Part shown: piece after piece, positions 36,648 through 43,752 of the stretch
How the letters are laid out: each line of letters opens with the position of its first letter
How positions within the stretch are numbered: position 1 is the first letter of the stretch
NCBI GenBank assembly: GCA_051001135.1
Contig: JBPCNO010000048.1
Span: 1-64,000 of the forward strand
Reading direction: 5' to 3'
DNA from: CAWHMN01 sp051001135
Lineage (GTDB): Bacteria; Acidobacteriota; Terriglobia; Terriglobales; Acidobacteriaceae
Length of the DNA: 64,000 nucleotides
Translations under genes and position numbers: made by a program
Notes under the pieces: model-generated
What the model was told of the DNA's origin: nothing
The model's input: the letters and a program-made list of their open reading frames with translations, nothing else
The model's database searches: none

Positions 36648-37679
36648 GTGAAGAAGATTGGTGTGCTGTTCGGTATGGAGAACTCGTTTCCACCCGCCCT
36701 GGTGGAACGCATCAACGCGCGCGGCCAGCAGCAGGGCATTACGGCCGAGTTCGTCAAGGTGGGCGGAGTGCGCGAGGCGCATTCTTCGGGCTACGCGGTC
36801 ATCGTCGACCGCATCTCGCACGACATCCCGTTCTATCGCGGCTATCTGAAGAATGCCGTGCTCACCGGCACCGCCGTTATCAACAACCCATTCTGGTGGT
36901 CGGCCGACGATAAGTTCTTCAACTATGCGCTGGCCAGCAAGCTGGGCGTCGCCGTGCCCAAAACGGTGCTGCTGCCGCACAAGCACTATCCCCAGGGCAC
37001 CAACGAGCGCTCCATGCGCAACCTCGAGTTTCCGCTCAACTGGGAAGAGATCTTCAACTACGTGGGTTTCCCGGCGTTCCTTAAGCCTTTCGACGGCGGC
37101 GGCTGGCGGGACGTGTATCACGTTCACTCGCCGGAGGAGTTCTTCTGGGCTTACGACCAGACCCGCGATCTCTGCATGACGCTGCAGGCCGCCGTGGATT
37201 TCAATGAATACTTCCGCTGCTATGTTGTGGGGCAGGAGAAGGTGCACATCATGCCCTACGATCCGCGCCGCCCGTACCACGAGCGCTATCTGCAGGACCC
37301 TCCCGAGTACGACCCCAAGCTGCTGGCGCGTGTCGAAGCCGATGCCCTCACTCTGTGCCGCGCTCTCGGCTACGACCTCAACACGGTCGAGTTTGCGGTC
37401 GAGGACGGCGTTCCCTATGCCATCGACTTCATGAACCCGGCACCGGACGCCGATCTGCATTCCGTCGGACACGTGAACTTCGACTGGATCGTCGAGGCTG
37501 TCGCCGACCTTGCCATCGCCAAAGCACAGTCGCATGAACCGCAGGCCTCGGGATTCGTCTGGTCCTCCTTTCTGGGTGGCACCCCGCTGCCATCCACCCC
37601 GAAACCCGCGGCCAGAAAGGCTGTCGCAAAGAAAACTCCGTCGAACAAGCCGTCATCGAAAAAGGCGCCGGCGAAGTAA
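36648..37679 (+). CDS. ATP-grasp family carboxylate-amine/thiol ligase
   Basis: The 343-residue protein has a pre-ATP-grasp domain (KKIGVLFGMENSFPPAL) and ATP-grasp elements: FPAFLKPFDGGGWRDVYHV as the glycine-rich ATP loop, then TVEFAVEDGVPYAIDFMNPAPD, with the Glu/Asp-Asn metal-binding set. Such enzymes join a carboxylate to an amine via an acyl phosphate. The last 30 residues are Lys/Ala/Pro/Ser-rich and probably disordered. I choose GTG at 36648: AGGAGG lies nine bases upstream (a TTG at 36645 is possible). It is followed after 75 bases by a GCS2-type ligase. Confidence 0.78.
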   Translation: MKKIGVLFGMENSFPPALVERINARGQQQGITAEFVKVGGVREAHSSGYAVIVDRISHDIPFYRGYLKNAVLTGTAVINNPFWWSADDKFFNYALASKLGVAVPKTVLLPHKHYPQGTNERSMRNLEFPLNWEEIFNYVGFPAFLKPFDGGGWRDVYHVHSPEEFFWAYDQTRDLCMTLQAAVDFNEYFRCYVVGQEKVHIMPYDPRRPYHERYLQDPPEYDPKLLARVEADALTLCRALGYDLNTVEFAVEDGVPYAIDFMNPAPDADLHSVGHVNFDWIVEAVADLAIAKAQSHEPQASGFVWSSFLGGTPLPSTPKPAARKAVAKKTPSNKPSSKKAPAK

Positions 37680-37754
37680 GCCGGCAGGCGCGGCGGTGGT
37701 AAGAACAGCCAGCGGAGCGTGTGTAGCACTCCAGCAGCGAAGGTGAGGGTTCCG

Positions 37755-38861
37755 ATGCGTCCATCGTTCTCGCTTGGTGTCGAAGAGGAATATCAGACCG
37801 TCGATCCGGTCACGCGCGATCTCCGTTCTCATATCAAGACGGAGATGCTTGCGAAAGGCAAGCTGCGGCTGGAAGAGCGTGTGAAGGCGGAGATGCATCA
37901 ATCCGTCATCGAAGTGGGGACGCGCATCTGCCGCACCATCGACGATGCACGCGAAGACCTGTACGATCTTCGCCGCCAGATGATCGCGCTCGCCGAGGAG
38001 CATGATCTGCTGCTGGTTGCCGGCGCCACCCATCCATTCGCGGACTGGCGCGTGCAGGATATCTATCCGGATGAGCGTTACGCCAGGGTGGTCGAAGACT
38101 TGCAGATGGTGGCGCGCGCCAATCTTATCTTTGGCCTGCATGTTCACATAGGGGTGGAAGACAAGGAAGCCGCGATCCGCCTGATGAACTCCATGCGCTA
38201 CTTCCTGCCGCACCTACTGGCGCTCTCCACCAACAGTCCTTTCTGGCGCGGTCACAACACCGGCCTCAAGAGTTATCGAGCTAAGGTCTTCGACAAGTTT
38301 CCGCGCACCAATCTGCCTGACAGCTTCGGTAGCTGGAGTGAGTTCGAGGGCTTCTGCAACCTGCTGATCAAGACGAACTGCATGGACAACGCCAAGAAGC
38401 TGTGGTGGGATATTCGCCCACATCCCTTCTTCAGCACCGTCGAGGTCCGCATCTGCGACATTCCCTTGCGCGCCGAAGAGACACTCGCGATCACCGCGCT
38501 CATCCAGGCAACGGCGGCAAAGCTATGGGAGCTGCATGCCCGCAATCAGGACTATCGCCAGTACTCGCGCGCGCTGCTGATGGAAAATAAATGGCGCGCC
38601 GTGCGCTATGGTCTTGGGGGCAAGCTGATCGATTTCGGCAAGGAAGAGGAGGTCTGCGAGCACGACCTCATCCTCGAATACCTGGCATTTGTCGATGACG
38701 TGGTCGATGAACTCGGCAGCAGAAAAGAGATCGACTATATCCATACCATGCTCAAAGAGGGCTCCGGGGCCGACCGGCAGATCCGCAAGTTCGAGGAGAC
38801 CAACGATTTGGTAGCGGTCGTGGACTACATGGCCGAAGAGACCAAGGCAGGGCTGTTCTGA
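37755..38861 (+). CDS. YbdK/GCS2-family carboxylate-amine ligase
   Basis: The 368-residue enzyme belongs to the glutamate-cysteine ligase type 2 family (glutamine-synthetase-like fold). Visible motifs are FSLGVEEEYQTVD at the N-terminus, EMHQSVIEVGT, GLHVHIGV, SPFWRGHNTGLKSYR and VEVRICDIPL. E. coli YbdK has weak glutamate-cysteine ligase activity, but the physiological product of most members is unknown. I start at the ATG at 37755 with AAGGTGAGGG upstream. It sits between two ATP-grasp ligases, so it probably makes one amide bond of a shared product. Confidence 0.88.
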   Translation: MRPSFSLGVEEEYQTVDPVTRDLRSHIKTEMLAKGKLRLEERVKAEMHQSVIEVGTRICRTIDDAREDLYDLRRQMIALAEEHDLLLVAGATHPFADWRVQDIYPDERYARVVEDLQMVARANLIFGLHVHIGVEDKEAAIRLMNSMRYFLPHLLALSTNSPFWRGHNTGLKSYRAKVFDKFPRTNLPDSFGSWSEFEGFCNLLIKTNCMDNAKKLWWDIRPHPFFSTVEVRICDIPLRAEETLAITALIQATAAKLWELHARNQDYRQYSRALLMENKWRAVRYGLGGKLIDFGKEEEVCEHDLILEYLAFVDDVVDELGSRKEIDYIHTMLKEGSGADRQIRKFEETNDLVAVVDYMAEETKAGLF

Positions 38862-38957
38862 TGCCGGACTGCGGGCCGCCACCCATACTCTGACCTGACC
38901 CTGTAGTCTGGCCTCACGGAGATCCGCATCCAAGCCCTACAGCAAGAACCTATTCAA

Positions 38958-40013
38958 ATGACGACTCGAACCTCACCGACCAATCTTCTGAACCTCACCT
39001 TTCCCGCCGAGTTCACGCCTGGAGCGCGCAGCGCCGTTCACACCTGCCTGCGCATTCAGCCCAGCGAAAAAGTTACCCTGATCACCGACGAAGCTACCGC
39101 GCCCATCGCCGCCTCGCTCGCTCGCGAACTCGATGCGCTGGGCTGCACCTGGAACGGCTTCGTGCTCGAAGAGCTTGCGCCCCGCCCACTTGCCGGCATG
39201 CCGCAGCCCGTGCTCGACGACATGGAATCCAGTCAGGTCTCCATCTTTGCCGTGCTGGTGCAACAGAACGAATTGCGCTCGCGCCGGCAGATGACCGATG
39301 TCGTCAATCGCCGGCGCATGCGTCACGCGCACATGGTCAACATCACACCCGAGATCATGACCGAGGGTATGCGCGCGGACTTCAATCTGGTTGACCGTCT
39401 CAGTCAGAAGGTGCTCGATCGCGCCCGCGCCGCGGTCGCCGTCCGTGCCACGACCGCCGCCGGCACGAACATCCGCGCCGATCTTAATCTCAACTACAAG
39501 TGGCTCAAGACCAGTGGCATCATCAGTCCGGACAAGTGGGGAAATCTTCCTGGCGGCGAGGTCTTTACCGCGCCCGGCGAAGTTAACGGCGTCTTTGTCG
39601 TCGACGGTGTGGTGGGCGACTATCTCTGTCAACGCCACGGTCTGCTCAGCAAAACGCCGCTCATCATCCGCATAGCCAACAATCGCATCGTCTCCTGCGA
39701 GTCGGAGAATGTGCAACTTCGCGATGAGTTCTGGGAATACACGCACCGCGATGAGAACTCCGATCGCGTGGGCGAATTCGCCATCGGCACCAACATCGGA
39801 GTCACTCGCATGATCGGCAATATCCTGCAGGACGAAAAATTTCCCGGCATCCATATCGCATTCGGCGATCCCTACGGCGAGCACACCGGCGCCAAGTGGA
39901 CCTCGACCACGCATATCGATGTCGTCGGCCTTCGCTTCAACATCTGGCTGGTCGCGCCGGATGGTACCGAGCAGCAGATCATGCGAGAGGGTAGCTTCCT
40001 GATCGAAGCCTAG
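38958..40013 (+). CDS. M29-like aminopeptidase (thermophilic metalloprotease family)
   Basis: The 351-residue protein matches the M29 family C-terminal metal site: Glu in LPGGEVFTAP, Glu in VGEFAIGTN, DEKFPGIHIAFGDPYG (Glu and His) and the terminal TTHIDV with His and Asp. One His of the family HxHxD signature is replaced by Thr. The protein could remove an N-terminal residue from, or recycle, the cluster product. It lies 96 bases after the GCS2 ligase and 10 bases before the next ligase, which strongly suggests co-transcription. Confidence 0.8.
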   Translation: MTTRTSPTNLLNLTFPAEFTPGARSAVHTCLRIQPSEKVTLITDEATAPIAASLARELDALGCTWNGFVLEELAPRPLAGMPQPVLDDMESSQVSIFAVLVQQNELRSRRQMTDVVNRRRMRHAHMVNITPEIMTEGMRADFNLVDRLSQKVLDRARAAVAVRATTAAGTNIRADLNLNYKWLKTSGIISPDKWGNLPGGEVFTAPGEVNGVFVVDGVVGDYLCQRHGLLSKTPLIIRIANNRIVSCESENVQLRDEFWEYTHRDENSDRVGEFAIGTNIGVTRMIGNILQDEKFPGIHIAFGDPYGEHTGAKWTSTTHIDVVGLRFNIWLVAPDGTEQQIMREGSFLIEA

Positions 40014-40023
40014 ACAGCCGCTC

Positions 40024-41241
40024 ATGGTCCCGGAACTCCGCAACGACTTCAATCAGCGCTACACCCCGGAACACTACCGGATCCTGGTGTCGCGCCTGGC
40101 CGAGACGGCGCGCACCCGCATCGATTTTCGTGTTGCCGAGACGCCCTGCTTCTTCCCGCAGTCCCTGCTCGATACCATCGCACAGGCCGGCGCCGACCTC
40201 ACTCATCAGTTACTAGCGAACCCCACCTATCTCGAACTCTCCTCCGCCGCTGTCCCGGAGCGCTTCCGGGTGCCGCAGGCCACCGCGCGACCCCATTTCA
40301 TGACCGCCGATTTCGGCCTGGTACGTGAGGCCGACGGCACGCTCACGCCGCGTCTGGTGGAACTGCAGGCCTTTCCTTCGATTTACGGCATGCAGTCCGT
40401 CATTTCGCGCGAGTACGTTGACGCCTTCGAGCTCGATGAGCGGCTGCAATGGTTCCTCAACGACCACACCGAGACCAGCTACTGGCAACTGCTCGAGAGC
40501 GTCATCGTTGGCGATCACGATCCGGAGAATGTGATCCTGCTCGAGGTCGACCCCGCATCGCAGAAGACGCTGCCGGACTTCAACATTACCGAGGATCGTC
40601 TCGGCATCCGTACAGTGGATATCTCCACCCTGGTCAAGCAGGGCAATCGGCTCTTCTACCGCCACCGCGACAGCCTTATTCCCATTCATCGCATCTACAA
40701 TCGCGCCATCGTCGATGAGATCGTTCGGAGGGATATTCAGCTTCCATTCGACTATCGCGACGACCTGGACGTGGAGTGGGCCGGGCACCCCAACTGGTAC
40801 TTCCGCATCAGCAAGTTCTCCATTCCATTTCTCGATCACCCTACTGTGCCCCCGGCGGTCTTTCTGGATGACTGGTTTGCGGGCAAGGGAAGAGATCGTC
40901 TGCCGCAAGACCGTACGCAGTGGGTCTTCAAACCGCTCTACTCCTTCGCCGGTAAGGGGATACAGTTCGCTCCCACCGATGCCGACCTGGCGTCGGTACC
41001 CGTCGCGGAGCGGCATAACTATTTGCTACAGCAGCGGGTACAATTTGCCTCGGTCATCGATACGCCCCACGGCCCCACCCAGCCGGAGATCCGCATCTTC
41101 TATCTGTGGCCCGATGGCGAAGAGCTACAGCCGGTCCTTTCGCTGCTGCGTCTCGGCCGCGGACTCATGATGGGCGTGGACCACAACCGCGACCGCGAAT
41201 GGGTCGGCGCATCCGCCGGCCTCTTCCTCCCCGGGAGCTAA
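40024..41241 (+). CDS. ATP-grasp-like ligase resembling glutathionylspermidine synthase
   Basis: The 405-residue protein has an N-terminal part with FMTADFGLVREADGTLTPRLVELQAFPS. This resembles the glutathionylspermidine-synthase pre-ATP-grasp region in which a substrate-domain Asp precedes a ...VELN-type Glu. Later TQWVFKPLYSFAGKGIQF looks like the ATP-binding Lys plus glycine-rich loop, and PEIRIFYLWPDG follows. The assignment to ATP-grasp is by motif shape only. It starts 10 bases after the M29-like gene. With the other two ligases it would supply a second or third amide-bond step. Confidence 0.55.
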   Translation: MVPELRNDFNQRYTPEHYRILVSRLAETARTRIDFRVAETPCFFPQSLLDTIAQAGADLTHQLLANPTYLELSSAAVPERFRVPQATARPHFMTADFGLVREADGTLTPRLVELQAFPSIYGMQSVISREYVDAFELDERLQWFLNDHTETSYWQLLESVIVGDHDPENVILLEVDPASQKTLPDFNITEDRLGIRTVDISTLVKQGNRLFYRHRDSLIPIHRIYNRAIVDEIVRRDIQLPFDYRDDLDVEWAGHPNWYFRISKFSIPFLDHPTVPPAVFLDDWFAGKGRDRLPQDRTQWVFKPLYSFAGKGIQFAPTDADLASVPVAERHNYLLQQRVQFASVIDTPHGPTQPEIRIFYLWPDGEELQPVLSLLRLGRGLMMGVDHNRDREWVGASAGLFLPGS

Positions 41242-41314
41242 TTTCAGCCACAAAACGGAATGCGCATACTGAGCGCAGCAACGAAACCGAGCCGCACACA
41301 GTCTAAGAGCCCAT

Positions 41315-41773
41315 ATGCAAAGCCTTCCGGTAAAGCTATCCTCGCGCGTCCGCCAGGCCATCCAGTTCGCTACCATCCGCCACCTGGGGCAGAAGGACAA
41401 AGCGGGCAAGCCCTACATTGCGCACTGCTATCGCGTCGCTCTCGGCGTCTGGGGCTACGGTGAAGAACACTTCATCGCCGCCATTCTGCATGACACCGTC
41501 GAAGATACTCCGACCACGCTGGACGAGATCGAGAAGCTCTTCGGCACCACCATCCGCGATGCCGTTGACAGCGTGACGCGTCGCGAACAGCCGAAGAAGG
41601 AGCCTTACGAAGACTTCGTGCTTCGCTCCAAGGCCAACCCCATCGGACGCATCGTCAAGATCTCCGATGTCTATGACAACATGTCTCCCGAGCGGCGCAT
41701 CGAGCCACCGAGCGACCTGGCGAAGAAGATGGAGCGTTACGAGAGGGCGCTCGCCGAGCTGACCCGCGACTAG
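41315..41773 (+). CDS. small HD-domain hydrolase (SpoT/MESH1-like)
   Basis: The 152-residue protein is a single HD domain of the RelA/SpoT hydrolase type. It has AIQFATIRHLGQKDKAGKPY, His in YIAHCYRVA, AAILHDTVEDT and KISDVYDNM, the metal and substrate motifs of guanosine-tetraphosphate pyrophosphohydrolases. There is no synthetase or TGS domain. It could be a small alarmone hydrolase or act on a nucleotide linked to the ligase cluster. It starts 73 bases after the second ATP-grasp-like gene. Confidence 0.8.
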   Translation: MQSLPVKLSSRVRQAIQFATIRHLGQKDKAGKPYIAHCYRVALGVWGYGEEHFIAAILHDTVEDTPTTLDEIEKLFGTTIRDAVDSVTRREQPKKEPYEDFVLRSKANPIGRIVKISDVYDNMSPERRIEPPSDLAKKMERYERALAELTRD

Positions 41774-41971
41774 GAGCGGCGCCGGGGGCCATCATCTCTT
41801 TTTCTCACCGTTCTTTTTCTCGCCGTTCTTTTTGACACCGTATCATCCCGACTGGAACGTAGCGAAGTGGAGGGATCTGCTTCTGCTTTGTCATTGCATC
41901 CAGATGTCTGCCCGACGGATCCGCGGCGGCGGCTTTCTGCGCGTCGCCAAAGATCCCGCTACCATAGAAGC

Positions 41972-43204
41972 ATGTCCGTCTTCCACCTGCCTCCTGAGGA
42001 GTTGATGCGTCTGGCGCAGCGGGAGGGCTTCGGCGGCGCCGGTATCGTGGGCATAGCCGCAGGCGAGCCGGACGAGCAGGGGAAGAAGCAGGGAAGCGGC
42101 TCTTACTTCGAAGACTGGATCGCACACGGCCGCGCCGGTGAGATGGAATATCTGAAGCGGCGCAACGATGCCGGGGTCTTCCTCCGCTCCGAGGTGCGCG
42201 CTGCCTTCCCCTGGGCCAACTCAGTGATCGTCTGCGCGGCGAACTACAATTCGGCCGCACCGCTCTCCATCGATCCCGCTCCGCCCGAAACCGGCTGGAT
42301 CGCCCGCTATGCCTGGAGCGGTCGCGCCAATCCAGCGGCCGGCGATCCCGGCTCCAATCCCGACTCGCTCCTGCCCAGCGACTATCACGACGTTCTTCTG
42401 ACGCGGCTGCGCTCACTCGAAGCTCGCTTGAAAGACCTGCTCGGCCCCTTCGAATCCCGAGCCTATGTCGACACCGGACCGCTCATCGAACGCAGCTTTG
42501 CGCAGCAGGCCGGCATCGGTTGGACAGGCAAGAATACCTGCGTCTTGAATCAGGAGCTGGGATCCTGGCTCTTTCTCGGCGTCATTGTGACGTCGCTCAG
42601 TGTCGCGCCGGACGCGGTTCCCACCCCGGCCGTGGATCGCTGCGGCACCTGCCGCCGCTGCATCGATGCGTGTCCAACCGAGGCGCTGACCGCTCCGCGC
42701 GAGATGGACGCCACCCGCTGCATCTCTTACCTCACCATCGAGAAGCGCGGCGTCATTGCGGAAGAACTCCGCGCGCCCATGGGCCGCCAGATCTTCGGTT
42801 GCGACATCTGCCAGGATGTGTGCCCCTGGAATACAAGGTCGTCCGCGAAGTCGCCGGCCCCCGACGCCGATCTCACCCCCCGTCCGCAGCTCATCAATCC
42901 CTCGCTCGAATGGCTGGCCATGCTGGATGCTGCCGCCTTTAACCGGCTCTTCCGCGGCTCGCCGATCAAACGCGCGAAGCATGCCGGACTGCGTCGCAAC
43001 GTGGCCATCGCCATGGGCAACAGCAGCGACGAGCGCTTTCTGCCGCAACTCAAGGCATGGTCCACCGCGGACGATCCGGTGCTGGCCGAGACCGCGCAAT
43101 GGGCGATGCGTCGATTGCGTCCAATCACGGCAGGCATCGCTCACGAAGAGGCTGACGCCCCAGCGCAAAACGGCCTCTCCGCGTCAGAGAGGCCGTTTCG
43201 GTGA
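41972..43204 (+). CDS. queG: epoxyqueuosine reductase
   Basis: QueG performs the last step of queuosine synthesis, reducing epoxyqueuosine in tRNA with cobalamin and two 4Fe-4S clusters. The 410-residue protein has DTGPLIERSFAQQAGIGWTGK (cobalamin/substrate region) and the cluster motifs CGTCRRCIDACPTEAL and CDICQDVCPWN, and a HEAT-like C-terminus. I start at ATG 41972 (MSVFHLPPEE). The last dozen codons form one arm and loop of a strong hairpin that also serves the convergent cold-shock gene. It may or may not belong to the preceding operon (198-base gap). Confidence 0.92.
   Translation: MSVFHLPPEELMRLAQREGFGGAGIVGIAAGEPDEQGKKQGSGSYFEDWIAHGRAGEMEYLKRRNDAGVFLRSEVRAAFPWANSVIVCAANYNSAAPLSIDPAPPETGWIARYAWSGRANPAAGDPGSNPDSLLPSDYHDVLLTRLRSLEARLKDLLGPFESRAYVDTGPLIERSFAQQAGIGWTGKNTCVLNQELGSWLFLGVIVTSLSVAPDAVPTPAVDRCGTCRRCIDACPTEALTAPREMDATRCISYLTIEKRGVIAEELRAPMGRQIFGCDICQDVCPWNTRSSAKSPAPDADLTPRPQLINPSLEWLAMLDAAAFNRLFRGSPIKRAKHAGLRRNVAIAMGNSSDERFLPQLKAWSTADDPVLAETAQWAMRRLRPITAGIAHEEADAPAQNGLSASERPFR
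43168..43198 (-). terminator. hairpin terminator for the cold-shock gene inside the queG 3' end
   Basis: AAACGGCCTCTC at 43168-43179 pairs perfectly with GAGAGGCCGTTT at 43187-43198 around a seven-base loop. Read on the - strand it ends in TTTT and lies 25 bases after the csp stop codon. It lies fully inside queG and encodes its last residues. It probably also stops or stabilises the queG transcript on the + strand. Confidence 0.75.
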
Positions 43205-43223
43205 TGCATGATTCCAGTGTTTG

Positions 43224-43430
43224 CTAGGCGTTGCGTGAAACGTTCGCAGCATTCAGCCCCTTGGGGCCCTGCTGGCATTCGAACTCGACTCCCTCGCCCT
43301 CGTTCAGCGTCTTATAGCCGTTTTCCTGAATGGCGGAAAAATGCACAAAAACATCCTCCCCGGTGGACCGCTGAATGAAACCGTAACCCTTTGCGCCATT
43401 AAACCATTTCACCACGCCCTGCTCTTTCAC
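43224..43430 (-). CDS. CspA-family cold-shock protein
   Basis: The 68-residue single-domain RNA chaperone has the RNP1 motif KGYGFIQ and RNP2 VFVHFSAI of the OB-fold cold-shock family. Translation starts at GTG with AAGGAG seven bases before it. It is transcribed divergently from the SpoIIE phosphatase across a 322-base region that may include a long structured leader. Such proteins melt RNA secondary structure in the cold or during growth. A hairpin terminator follows within queG. Confidence 0.93.
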   Translation of the reverse strand: MKEQGVVKWFNGAKGYGFIQRSTGEDVFVHFSAIQENGYKTLNEGEGVEFECQQGPKGLNAANVSRNA

Positions 43431-43752
43431 CTGGAACTCCTTTCACCTCTGTGTGGATAGGTTCCGGAAGCTCTCCAGAAACGCAAAAAGCCGCCTTCAG
43501 CGTCAAAGGACGCTTTAGCAGCTTTCGGTCAAAGTTGATCTTCGCGGAACGGCAAAACCAAAACATCAAAAAACGGCCTTCCAAACATGTGCTGCCGATG
43601 TACCTCCGGCAAAGGCAGGTCCACCGTCCTACTTTTATGGCAGGAAACCGGGCTAAGTGCAAGAAAAATTTACGGAGAATGAGGCCACGCTGCTCTCTTC
43701 CAGCCGCCCCGCGCAGCCATAGAAGCCCATTGATTTACACTCCTGCCTAAGC
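43431..43752. other. divergent leader region between csp and the SpoIIE phosphatase
   Basis: The 322 bases contain no gene. They include small hairpins such as GCGTC-AAAG-GACGC at about 43499-43512 and an A-rich stretch around 43550-43575. A long structured 5' leader on the - strand would be normal for cold-shock genes, but I cannot place the promoter confidently. Confidence 0.4.
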
